From Brachynemurus nebulosus (taxonomy: Eukaryota; Arthropoda; Insecta; Neuroptera; Myrmeleontidae): a stretch of DNA of 64,000 nt. A model generated the notes under the pieces. That model ran no database searches. It saw only the letters and a list, made by a program, of their open reading frames with translations, and was not told where the DNA came from. The translations under genes and the position numbers were made by a program. Location of the stretch: the NCBI GenBank assembly GCA_035578155.1, contig JAPWDM010000022.1, forward strand, positions 1,364,001 through 1,428,000. Direction: 5' to 3'. Position 1 is the first letter of the stretch, and each line of letters begins with the position of its first letter. Positions 12,027 through 24,111 of the stretch are shown one piece after another.

Positions 12027-12223
12027 CAGGCCAGACGAGAGGATGGGGTAGCAGGGAGTTGTAGCCCCGGGGCTCGGGCTGGAAGAGAGAGCCCATAGCG
12101 ATCGGTAGGGGCCCAGAAAAAAGCAAAAACTTTTTTTCTTTACTCGTCACTTATCTTTTCTGGGTAAAATTTTTAAAAAATGTGCTTTATTCCCGGGGCC
12201 TGCCATTTCTTTCGACGGCCCTG
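12027..12223. mobile_element. Short hAT-like MITE (nested)
   Basis: Flanks GGCATAAG (12019-12026) and GACATAAG (12224-12231) match at 7 of 8 positions. The left end begins CAGGCCAGACGAGAGGATGG; the complement of the right end begins CAGGGCCGTCGAAAGAAATG. It is GC-rich relative to the host element, 197 bases long, and non-coding. Confidence 0.7.
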
Positions 12224-12273
12224 GACATAAGTTTTAACATAATATAATTATGTCTAGTGGAGACGCGGTGTTA

Positions 12274-14121
12274 TTCATGTTTTGATCTTTTCTAGGAAGA
12301 ATGTAGACAAGCTAGGTAGCTCCAGCAATACACTCTAGTGACACTTTTTATCGTAACTGGCGTTACTAGATTTAGTTACAATAAAATTATTGTTAATAAA
12401 AATCGAACGAATAATTAAATGAAAAAAATAATAAAAATCTTGAAAGATATTTGAAATGAATATAATTTCACCGCTTTTATTGTAATGAAAACAACCTCTT
12501 AGCAGTTTATACTACTTATTTTAAAATACGAATCCAAATAAGTTTCGCTAGTTATTTTTGTTTAGAAATATTTTTTCCTCTATAATAAATATTCACTTTA
12601 ATTTTTAAAAAAAATTAGGGAAATTATTAATTTTGTCAGTTTGAAACCATACTTATCGTTTTATCCTATAGAAAGAATTTCGTAACTGCAGAGAATACTA
12701 TCTAATAATAATCCTTCTTTTTAATTTTAAAAGTTGTAAATATATGCCGTAAATATTTTCGTAAACATCAAAAAGAAATTTTCGTGGACGTCGATATGGG
12801 TGCCACTCTCACGAGCTAAATAATTTTAGGTTTTGAAAAATTCTTGATCTGTTCTTAGTTCTTAGTCATTTCATCATTTTTTTTTACATTTTTATTAAAT
12901 TTTCTGCGGAATATGTAGACAATATGTTATTAAAAAATGTCATCTCTTTGTCATGTAACTTTTTTACATGTGCTTTGCATTGTAATGAAAGTATTAACAT
13001 GTTTAATGCACAAGTTCGACAATAAAATTGTTGAATTTATTTTCTTTAAAACACTTGGTAGACAAATGAATGAACTATATTCTTCTATAGCTCTATTTAA
13101 ATATTATGGCTATATTATTATATCTGTGTAGTGTAAGTTGAATTTTTAAGTGTATGTACCCTATGTACTGTTACATATTCTGGTGATAAGTGTCTTTTGG
13201 GTTTTGTCATTTAATATTGTATGCATAATTTTATTGTGTGTATTTTCTCTTATTATTTCTTGAACTGTTCTAAATACATGGGTGACTAGTGTTTGGCTGC
13301 AGTGCAATTTAAAAATATATTTTCTACTTTTTCTATTAAAATCCATTTAGACGTTTTTCCTTTTTTTTCAAATATAATGTTATATTGTTTCACATTTACA
13401 CACATACGAATAACGTGGCACAAACATGCTTAATGTGCTGTGGTAATATAATACATTTTTTTTTTCATTTAAAATTTTCATTTAAATCTTTCTAAATGGG
13501 AATTTTTTTAAATAAAAGTAAATAAAAAAAAATATTGTAGATGGAATGTATATTATTTTAATGTTGGCAGCAAACACAATGATGTGAAACATAAAACACA
13601 AAACAAGAGAATTTTTTTAGATTTATTTATTTAACCTTTTTATTTTATTTAGTTTGCCATTTATTATGAAATTTTAATAGATACATTTTGTCGACATGTA
13701 TGATATATTATATAATCGTGCCTTAAAAAAAAAATTATACATATATTTATTTTTTGAAAATATTATGTAGATAGATTCTACTTATAGAGGATTCAGTAAC
13801 GTCATATTATAGAATACATTTTAATATTCAGAAATGTTTGAAAATATTGGTGAAATATCCTTGAAATTCGTAAGTGAACAAGAAGTCTGAAGAAGTGAAG
13901 TATATTACTGATTGTGAGGCGAAATGTCACTTATTATTTCGGGTATATCCGTCGTTCTCTCACCAACTTTATATATATGTTCGTCGAAAAGTTTAAAATG
14001 TTATAATCAAAAATACAACCAAACTATGAAGGAAAAAGAATATTAATTAATTTCAAGAATAGTTGGTTAGCAAATATGGAGTCATGTTTTTGAATTTAGA
14101 TATTTTTTAGAATAAATTAAT
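12274..14121. other. Non-coding interval
   Basis: No recognised gene. A 61-codon ATG-initiated frame on the minus strand (13161-13346) reads MDFNRKSRKYIFKLHC.. and is one of the few frames not dominated by low complexity, but I recognise no family and see no supporting splice sites. Confidence 0.4.
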
Positions 14122-14250
14122 GTAAAAGCCCTTATACTCGAACGCAATTCAATACTCGAACAGTTTTGATATTTACCCGTTTCTTTCAGAAATAACTTCA
14201 TTAATATATAAAATACTAAAAGTGTTCGAGTATTGAATCGCGTTAACTTT
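14122..14250. mobile_element. Small TIR fragment related to the element at 38319
   Basis: An inverted pair, AATTCAATACTCGAACA and TGTTCGAGTATTGAATC, encloses GTTTCTTTCAGAAATAACTT. That same core precedes the right terminus of the 38319-39477 element. The left edge GTAAAAGCCC resembles that element's GGTAAAAGCCCC end. It is likely a deletion derivative. Confidence 0.5.
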
Positions 14251-14660
14251 TTTGTTTTATTTAAAAATATAATTCCATTTAAGTTCGACATTCGTACAGT
14301 ATGGTTCAATTCAAAATTCGCATAGGTAAATTCAAAAATTTGATAGATTAAATTCTAAATACAGTGATAGAAATTCAGTTATATAGTGAAGAGTGAGAAA
14401 TTATTGTACAAAATACCATTTATCTATTTTCTTCTGAACCTTACAGTAAGTACAAGTTCAATTTCAAATGGAAAACAATTTCAACATCAACCAATAAGTG
14501 TCTTCTTGTTTTCTTTCCTATTTCCTTCCCATACAGTCCTCTGCTAATTTCTCTTTGAAGGACCTAAGAAAATAAATTTCTACTTGGAATATTCTAGATA
14601 TTTCCTTCAATACTAATACTACCTACACGCCAGTTAAACACCAGTAGTAGGTAACTAAAA

Positions 14661-14985
14661 AGTAAAGGTTCCGAGGCCGGATCTCTCGATTTTGATGAAA
14701 TTGAGATATGTTGTAAAACATTAAAAAATAAGCTACTTTTTTTTTTATCGACGAAAAAACGCTTTTGAAGGGGTAAAATCACCCTTCAAAAATTGCGGTA
14801 AAAATTTATTTTTCCAAATATCTCGAAAACGGTAAGAGATAGAGCAAAAGTCTAAAATGACCATATTGCTCTTTTTTAAAAAATTATTTGTTGATATGTA
14901 ACTTGTTTAAATTACTTCAACAAGGGTGGTTACGGGTTACAATTTGGCGGTTAATTTCGCAAAAGGAGGGTGAAAAATAAAAAAG
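14661..14985 (+). mobile_element. Single-arm copy of the 7051 foldback
   Basis: AGTAAAGGTTCCGAGGCCGG through GGAGGGTGAAAAATA aligns collinearly with 7059-7390. Shared landmarks are GGGGTAAAATCACCCTTCAA, ATCTCGAAAACGGTAAGAGA and CAACAAGGGTGGTTACGGGT. The copy stops mid-arm at a junction with unrelated sequence, so it is truncated or a recombinant remnant. Confidence 0.8.
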
Positions 14986-16465
14986 TTGAATTATCAAATA
15001 ACCATGTCGTTGCCACTCACCAATAGTCGCCTACAGAGCTGCTCTGCAATTATTCTTGCAATTATTACCATTGTAAATAGAAGTTGGAATAATATACATC
15101 GTCGAATACTTTACATGTTTTTGTGACCGTTAGTATATTTTTAGCTTCCGTGGCTTTATTTTTGTTATTGTTCGATGATTACGATACAGAATAAAAATGT
15201 TTAAAATTCTTTCTAATTAACTGATTGATGCAACTGATTATACAGTGATACTGACAATAATAAAACAGTCAATCAAACACAGTAGCACAATTGAACAAAA
15301 ACAGACATATTCACTAATCATTAAACATCTGTATGATATGTATTTGACAGCCAATATAAATTGATATCCCTTTTATACCTATGTATTGAGTGACTTCAAT
15401 AATAATGTATAAAGGGCTCGGATAAAGGATAATGAATAAAATCAACAGAGAACAATAGTTTCATTTCTTACGTAGAGCGCTACACACATTCTGGTTTTAA
15501 AATTAAATGGTCAATGTTTTTATTTTTTATTTCTACTTTTTCGTCCATATAGTACGAGTAATCAGACAATTTGAGCATTTAGATTTCTTAGAACTAGATA
15601 TATTAAATTAGACTCAGAATTATTTTGGATATGGGGAATTAATAGAAACATTCGGTCACATTTTGGTATTGGAATTATCGCCAACTTAAAAATTTTGAAA
15701 GTCCTTTCAAAAATTATTTCAGAAGACTTCAACAATGTCAAGGCAATAGGCATCTTGATTTAATACACGGGAATTAAAAAAAAAATTGGTGTATTGTGTC
15801 ACTTGCTTTAACGAAAAAATTTTGATTGAACCATTTCAAAATTATCAAGTTTTTACGTTGTTCACATAGAATTGTAAACGGTTCGTAGTAAGCGGAACAC
15901 ATAAATATTGGACAGAAAAATACAATATCAGGGTAAACAGGAGCGTAACTACAATGGGGCAAGTGGAGCTGTTGCTCCAGGCGCACAACGAAAAGGGGCG
16001 CAACAGGTAAAATATGGGCGCAAGAAGAAAAAGTAATTTTTACTAACAAGTGATTGATTTATGTTTTAGTCCTTAGAACCGGTGGAAGGGATTTGAAATT
16101 TTTTTTCTGCTTGAGAGAGGGGCATTTGAATCAAATTCGTCTCGCGTGCAAAATTTATACTTACACTTCTGGTAGTAGGTACCATAATTATGCATTCTAC
16201 CAATTATTTACTGCCTCATACTTTGGTGTGAATGAGTTGTTACTGTGTCTTCTTTTCCCCGGCTGGCTCGAATTTATTTTTAATGCAAAAATGTAAAACA
16301 TTGACAAAATTGAGTAATTACTATGCCAATTATTGAATAGTGTGATGTTAAAAAATTCGTCAAGTGCGTGTTTTTGACACGCACTACGTAATGTCACCTC
16401 AGTGAAAGTGTTAATTTATGATTTTTTGTTAACTCTATAGTTGTTAACTCTACAGCCCTCTTGCG
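14986..16465. other. Non-coding interval with a possible hAT-like terminus
   Basis: CAGGAGCGTAACTACAATGG at 15939-15958, followed by GC-rich GGGGCGCAACAGG, resembles the CAGGGGCGTAAC-type hAT termini, but no right end or duplication could be matched. Nothing else is recognisable. Confidence 0.35.
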
Positions 16466-16521
16466 TTTATTCAATATGGATGTACAACTCTATAATTATT
16501 CAATATGGATATACAACTCTA
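16466..16521. repeat. Two-copy 28-bp tandem repeat
   Basis: The unit TTCAATATGGAT(G/A)TACAACTCTATAAT occurs twice in tandem and continues a run of related AACTCTATAG / AACTCTACAG words from 16431. Confidence 0.75.
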
Positions 16522-18692
16522 TAATAATGTTTCCCCCACTATGATCTCACAACGATATTAATATGGCATCCTTCGATGACATAAAAATCAACATCCTCAA
16601 AAATAGTCTAATAAAAAAATTTTGTTATACTATACTTAGGATCCAAGTACACAGCTACTAACCTGTAAATCAAAAATAATTTTTTTTAAGGTTTTGTTTC
16701 CGATCTTCCTTGGCACATTATCACAAAATAATGATCTGTAGAGTTGTCTACTAGCTATGTACATACATTTATCAAGTATTTTTTATAGAGAAAAATGTTT
16801 TACTCTACATGCAAAGTTGCAGAAAAGTTCTAGAAATCTTTTTCTACTCCTGATGTCCAGAACTTAATTAATTTTCTTCTAAAATTTGCCAAAATTTCAA
16901 ATTTTTTCGAAATTTTTACACCATAGTAAAAAGCGGAAAAGATCATATATGTAAGATGAGCTTTAAACCATTATTCTATGTAAGTGGATTTTCAAGAAAA
17001 AGTAATGCTTATAATCAGAAATTCGCTATATTATGCAAGATACTGCGACGGGGGTGTTTTCAACATTAGATATTTTTCAATTTTTGGTTAGAAAAATTTG
17101 AAATGTCGATTTTGCTGTATTAAAAATTTGAACTTTTCAATGGCAACCTTACCTAAATACGGTACAAATTACTCTATGGTACAAATAGACATAGAGATAC
17201 ATAATAATATGTAATACGATGGTCGCTGTACATGGCCAAATTATTCTCATCTCAAACATAATATATAGTCAGTCAAGTTTTTGCTTTATTGTGTCTGATG
17301 TTTATTGGTTTTAGCGTATTTCGTTGGTTGCTCTTTTCCATGTGTTTCCATTTTGCTTGCTTTTCGTTTGCTTCACCATAATGTTACTATAATACGTCTT
17401 TGTGAGAGATTCGTACAATTTTCTATTTTCTATTTTTCATTTTTGCTTTTGTTACTGGGCAATGTAATAAAAAGTTCGTAGATATATGAATTCAGAATTA
17501 CTACTTTCGTAAGAGAATTTAATTTATTTTTGTTGTTAATAAATTTCGTTTCTGGTCGATCAGTAATGACTTTTTGCTGAAAATAATGTGCTTTTTAGAT
17601 TTAAAATTATTTTCTTGTTTCATAGCTGTAGTTTGTTGTGGACGTATAGTACACTATGTCCATTGTGTAAAATATCTAGGGGTACAATATCTAAACTATA
17701 TATGGTTACATATTAGATGTCCCTGACAGAAGATTCATTTTTGTACATGAATTGACCAAAAAGTGGAACTATAGGAAATCTACCCAGTTTTCAATTAACG
17801 ATCGGTGTACCTTATAAAAAGCAGGACTCTCTTCTCTCTTCTGAATTCCCTTAGGGTTCCAACATGTTTTAACAGCGAAATCCAATTTCCACATATAAAT
17901 GATCTGAGCAGATTTTAACAAATAAAATATCCGGGGAATACTGTCGCGGATGTTTTGTTTACAACTCAAGATACATGTCATAATGGCACTAAACTGCTAC
18001 GTTCATTTGTGCTACATCTCTCTAAGTCAGCATTTGAAGAAAAAGGATAACATTTGTGTCGTTTAAGGTGTCGATTACATTTTTAGGTACTGTTTGAAGT
18101 CATTTTATATGTTATGTAAGCAGTCCCGGATCTAAGGGCAGGGCAAACTCGGGCCCCTGCTCCGGGCGTCAGTTTCAGGGGGCGCCAAAATCATAGTAGG
18201 TCGGTCTGTATCAAATGGTCTAAAAAAAATGTTGGTTGCTCGATCATTTTAGAAAAAATTAATATTCTTCCAGTTGTTTCTATTGTATTTGAGGTATTTA
18301 AAACAATTCTTTAAAAAAATTATCTTGAACCGTTTAAGCGTGGTAGCCATTTATGTTTTCCAATTTGCGCTGTGTTTGTAGCCATTTATGCCAATGCACA
18401 TATTTCATAAACCGTTCATCCTAAAAGGTTTAAATAAAAACCAGTTTAAAGATAATAAATCTCCCTTTATTTTAAGTTATTTCCATATCAGACCTATTTT
18501 CGTCCCCTCCATAAGAAAACTTTAGCTAAAGTTGGATATCAAAATTTAGAAAAATTCACTTTTTTAACATTTTAGCGAATTTCCAGAATGGAATTCAGCT
18601 ATTACAGCCACTGTCATGACGTGACTTGAGCCCGGGACTATGGCAGAAATTTGTTTTGAGGTCCCTAGAAACCGAAAATAATATTCACTAAA

Positions 18693-18694
<2 letters not shown>
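16522..18694. other. Non-coding interval
   Basis: No gene found. CAGTCCCGGATCTAAGGGCA at 18121-18140, followed by CGGGCCCCTGCTCCGGGCG, resembles a GC-rich hAT terminus without a matching partner. The 17219-17400 patch is slightly less AT-rich, but no feature could be named. Confidence 0.35.
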
Positions 18695-20234
<1,540 letters not shown>

Positions 20235-21764
20235 CACTGTCAAAAAATTTGTGTTAAAATTAACACATTTCACATGTCCAGAACGGTCCACTCAATTTTT
20301 TGTGTTATTTTAACACAAGTCATATGTGTCAAATCCATACACAAGATTTGTGTCAATGATTTAACACAGAAGAGGATATACATTTTGTGTTAATTTTTCA
20401 GATCTATCCGAGTTGTTAAGACTTTTTATTCAATATGTTATTTCCACTGCAGCTTAAGATATTTGAAAATCGTCAAAAATTATAACGATTTTGTTCATAT
20501 ACCGTGTCAGTTTTCCGCGAGTTGCCATTCGATTTATTCCTAAAATATGCATCTAATCGAAAAAAAAGTTTATACAAAAAATATACAAAATAGAGGGGGC
20601 TATTCACAAAAAATTGTTCCAGACTTCTAGGACCTACAGGTTTTTCGGAATAGATACAGAATGTTGAGATGTTTTTTAAAAATTAGTTTATTTGTAATTA
20701 ATAAACAAATATTTTACTTTGCAAAATACCACTTTTATTTTTGAAGCTGTGACAATATTGTTTCGAACCGTTAGTTCATTTTCAAACAGAATAATGTTTC
20801 TGTTTTGAAAAAATTTTGAAAAAAATTATAAAAAATAATTTTTTTTCCTAATTTTTAAATTTTAATGGATAAAAGATGCCTAACTGGAAAAATTTGAAAA
20901 AAAAATTGAAGTTTTGATTCAATTTTGTTCCTTTATTTTTTAATTCTGAAATTTTGAACAAACAGTTTAGGAAAACCATTCGATAGATCGATCTGCCGAT
21001 TTACAGGGTTATTGGGGGTACATTGAGTTATAAAAATTCGTACAAACATTAGACTCCCCATCAATATTCGCAGGGATGCCGACGATTTTTCGCAACAGGG
21101 AAAAAAGTCCCTTTTTTCCACATTTTTCAGATTAAAATTAAAGAGGAAAAAATTTTTTTCCTAAAGTACGCGGCATAGCCTTGTAGGAAATTTATTCCAT
21201 ATTCCAAAACTGCCCTTCAGTTTTCTGTCCGATCACTGGTTATTGAGATATCGATGGTTAAACTAAAAACGATCCTTTTTTATTCAAAGTTGGATACCTC
21301 CGGAACAAATCAACGTAGAGAAAAATTTTAAAAAGGAATTTGAAGCTGAATAAACAGGCTATCACGTCAATACCACGGTTTCACTGTAGAAAAAATTTTC
21401 AAGTCCGTAGACCAAAAAAAAGAGCAAAAAATTTGCAAAAACTTTTTTTTGTCTTATTCCTTATAATTGCTCGATAACTGTCACACCTAAAAATTTTTGG
21501 GCGAATAATTTGCAAACTAGAATCTTGGAGCTTCAAAATGCTTTTTTAAACATCTCGATACGACCATTTTTCAAGTAAATACAGCTCTTCAAAAATCACT
21601 AAAAAATTAACAATTTTTTTTTGCTCCCTTAATTGTTTGGAGTAGTATATTTTCACTTAACACAAATGCGAAATGTTACATTAACGCAGTGTTGTGTTAC
21701 TTATTTAACACAAAAATTTTAACCACTATTTTTTTTTAGGCAGAACACAAATTTTTTTACTGTG
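20235..21764. mobile_element. TA-flanked TIR element, Tc1/mariner-like
   Basis: The left end CACTGTCAAAAAATTTGTGT and the complement of the right end (CACAGTAAAAAAATTTGTGT) form inverted termini with TA at 20233-20234 and 21765-21766. Both subterminal regions repeat TTTAACACA / TGTGTTA words (20258-20400 and 21655-21715). There is no transposase. A minus-oriented Penelope terminal fragment lies inside at 20690-20789. Confidence 0.75.
20690..20789 (-). mobile_element. Penelope-like terminal unit, copy C (truncated)
   Basis: On the minus strand it begins CTGTTTGAAAATGAACTAAC, the same 5' edge as copy B at 432. It continues CGGTTCGAAACAATATTGTC and TAAAAGTGGTATTTTGCAAA, then loses similarity after AATATTTGTTTATTAATTAC. 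The last ~35 bases of the unit are missing. Confidence 0.6.
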
Positions 21765-21766
21765 TA

Positions 21767-22250
21767 TGTAATGATACTAATTTTGGAGAGAAGTTTGTGA
21801 AACCGTATATTTTGATTCATGTATTTTACAGTCCTTAGAAGCTATAATAGAAAATTTTACATTCAATCATTTTAAAACGCTTAAACATCTTCGTCAAAGT
21901 GGAGCTACAAAAAATTGTGGGAATCACTCCCGATGTAGTTGAACTCCCGTTCGTAGTTTTTATGTGCACATAATATATATGTATACTTAAAATTTTATCG
22001 TTTTTCACTACATTTAATGTCCACATTTTATTTAAAGAAAACTATCAACAGCAAAGAATTATAGGAATTCATAAATACCTTAAAATGCAAGTACATATGA
22101 AATTAGGCAACATAGTAAAATTTAAGGTTAACTATATTTGTAAAAATTTTTGATTAGTTCGAAATCCAACGAATATTTCCACCCTTTTCCTCTCTCCACT
22201 TAATATTTATAACATGGAATGTGTTCAAATTTTCTTTGTTCAAATAAATA
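21767..22250. other. Non-coding interval
   Basis: Nothing recognisable between the two TA-flanked elements. Confidence 0.4.
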
Positions 22251-22773
22251 TTAGGTGTACAACTAAGTCCTACCCGTTTTCAAAAGATGGTGTTATCTCA
22301 CAGCCGGTTATCGGTTAGTGATTAATATGCATATACACATACACAGCTGTTTTTACTCTGTAAATGTATCACGGTCTTAATATATTAATCTTCAATATAT
22401 AAATTTTTTATTGAGTTGAAAATGGAAGTAAATAGTGTGCATATCTGCCATTGTCTTCTATACGAATTTCATCAAGGAAAAAGTGCTGCTGAAGCTCAAA
22501 GAATAATCTGTGCAACTTATGGTGACAGTGCAATTGATGACGGTACGTGTCGAAAATGGTTTCGGAAATTTAAAAATTGAGATTTCGATTTAAATGATAA
22601 ACTATGCTCTAGAGTTTCCAAGAATCAGGAACGAGGAATTTCAAGAATTACGGGACCAGGATTCTGTGCAAACACAACAACTTGCAGAAAAGTTAAAAGT
22701 CATTCAACAAGCTGTTTTTAAAAGATTACATGCTTTTTTGCAAAAAACGGGTAGAATTTAGTTGTACACCTAA
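22251..22773 (+). mobile_element. Internally deleted mariner element
   Basis: Perfect outer termini TTAGGTGTACAACTAA at both ends in inverted orientation, extended by TACCCGTTTT, are flanked by TA at 22249-22250 and 22774-22775. At 523 bases it is far shorter than an intact mariner (about 1.3 kb). It holds only the 5' untranslated part and the N-terminal half of the transposase before jumping straight to the right terminus. Confidence 0.93.
22422..22744 (+). pseudogene. Mariner transposase, N-terminal fragment
   Basis: The ATG at 22422 opens a frame reading MEVNSVHICHCLLYEFHQG.. with SAAEAQRIICATYGD and DGTCRKWFRKFKN, the first helix-turn-helix of mariner transposases, which binds the terminal inverted repeats. 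An in-frame TGA at 22578 interrupts it where family members usually have a glycine codon. A shifted frame then resumes with ELRDQDSVQTQQLAEKLKV and QQAVFKRLHAF, the second helix-turn-helix. The whole DDD catalytic domain (about the last two thirds of the protein) is deleted, so no transposition activity is possible from this copy. It sits between intact inverted termini, so it could have been mobilised in trans. Confidence 0.92.
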
Positions 22774-22775
22774 TA

Positions 22776-23754
22776 TAAGATGTTATTAGATGCCATTCAA
22801 AATAAAAGACTGATTTAATTTGACTCATTCATGTAACGTTTACCTTTAAATTACCTAATAAATGGCTACGAACATAGTACTTGTGAGAATATTAAAATAA
22901 TTATTTGTATTTCAGTTTCATCGTTTTGTTTCTGTAAATGAAATACATAGCTTTTACGTTACATTTTATGTTTTCAATATGGTCTTGTAAAGTAAATGAT
23001 ACTTGGGATTACGTATTTTGTATAATTATTTTAACATGTTTATTGCGCAGTTAAAAACGTATTTAATTAAATAGTTTCTCTTTTTCGAAATAATAACAGT
23101 TTTGTCAGTAGTCTGTAAAATATTTGGGAAATAATTTAAACAAAAAAAGAACATAAAAACTTTTTTATCGAGTATTTTCTGGTAAATAATTTCACCTACT
23201 TAATTCTTTGATTCGGTATATATTTAATGATTTTAAGCACAGCGAAGGCTAGTACATATGTATTATGGGCGCAAGCCAAAAAGAACTTTGTTACCTATAC
23301 ATCTGCATTTATCTTTGTCTATCGTATTAATAGATAGAAGTTAACTCACTCACTCATTTAAAAACATAATTGCTTCATTTGCTTGGTAACTATGTAAATA
23401 ACACAATTTGTGTTCCCCTCACCTCAGTTTCTGGCGGCCTTTTGTGCTGGTGTCTATAATAACTACAGAAAACATTATAGAATACAGTTTATTGCGATGA
23501 ACCTCCATGTGAAGTAAAAGTGAAGCATGTTATTATACAGTCGCCATTTTAAGAAACATCAAAATAGTCGTGTAATAATTAACTGATTAATACATATTAA
23601 CACTTTAAATACATTAAAATAAAAATTCAGAAATGATTTATTATTAAATAGATTTAAAATTGAAAATAAATGTTAAAATAGTAATAGCCTTATAATATAT
23701 AAATATTATTTTAATCTTTTTCAAAATGGCTGACGTGGCGTCATTTTTACAACA
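22776..23754. other. Non-coding interval with a shared 40-bp repeat
   Basis: ATGGGCGCAAGCCAAAAAGA near 23267-23286, followed by ACTTTGTTACCTA, matches the complement of 42173-42215. It is a dispersed repeat shared across the window. On the minus strand AATAAA near 23643-23650 lies downstream of the candidate exon at 23755. Confidence 0.45.
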
Positions 23755-24089
23755 TTAAACGCATGCAGTTATAGGTATCCTGCCTATATAATACATCCAT
23801 GGTTGTTTCTGATGTGACTCGCATTTACAATGACCATCAACAAAACACAGGGACGTACAGTCTCTGCAAGTGTGTGGATTAAATTTGGAAAATCCATGCT
23901 TCTTACATGGACAGCTTTGTTTGGTCTGTCCACGTGTCTGAAAATCGTATTTATTTGTGTACACACTAGACGGAAAAAATAATAAATATTGTATATCTCA
24001 ACAAACAAAATTAAAACACAAATGTTTCCTTTCTGTAAGTAATATTGCAATGCATGACGGGTACTCACTAGTAGGATGTAAAACTGCAT
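23755..24089 (-). CDS. Candidate two-exon small Cys-rich protein (unrecognised)
   Basis: On the minus strand a 183-base open exon (23937 down to 23755, ending TAA) follows CGATTTTCAG, a good splice acceptor. Upstream, CTA|GTGAGTACC provides an ideal donor at 24069/24068. The implied intron is 131 bases, a size common in insects, and joining keeps frame (phase 0). With the ATG at 24089 the product would be about 67 residues: MQFYILL, then TRGQTKQSCPCKKHG, then a Cys/His cluster with spacing C-x-C-x12-C-x2-C-x3-C-x5-C-x-C. This resembles a small zinc-binding or disulphide-rich domain, but I recognise no family; a DM domain was considered and does not fit the spacing. The coding frame may extend further 5'. 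It could equally be an exon of a longer host gene, a transposon exon beside the 24112 foldback, or chance. Confidence 0.35.
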
Positions 24090-24111
24090 ATTACTACGTT
24101 TTTTATTGTTG

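Larger units (their letters stand above)
10643..12270. mobile_element. PIF/Harbinger-like MITE carrying two nested insertions
   Basis: The termini CACGGGGTCTCCACTAGACA and (reverse complement of the right end) CACCGCGTCTCCACTAGACA differ at two positions. They are flanked by TTA at 10640-10642 and 12271-12273, the 3-bp TWA duplication characteristic of PIF/Harbinger elements. Removing the two hAT-like insertions and one copy of each duplication leaves roughly 460 bases. The native interior is made of variants of GACATATGTC and TTATAACATA. No transposase is present. Confidence 0.75.

Noticed and set aside
13161..13346. 61-codon minus-strand frame starting MDFNRKSRKYIF
   Set aside because: Not low-complexity, but there is no recognised family, no splice or promoter context, and frames of this length are expected by chance over 64 kb.
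15939..16020. CAGGAGCGTAACTACAATGG, hAT-like left terminus
   Set aside because: No right terminus or 8-bp duplication found, so it is mentioned only within the interval entry.
18121..18195. GC-rich CAGTCCCGGATCTAAGGGCA patch, possible hAT end
   Set aside because: Same reason: single end only, no duplication.
23755..23937. DM (doublesex-type) zinc-binding domain for the Cys-rich exon
   Set aside because: CKKHG resembles CRNHG, but the following Cys/His spacing does not fit the DM pattern, so the exon is left unassigned.
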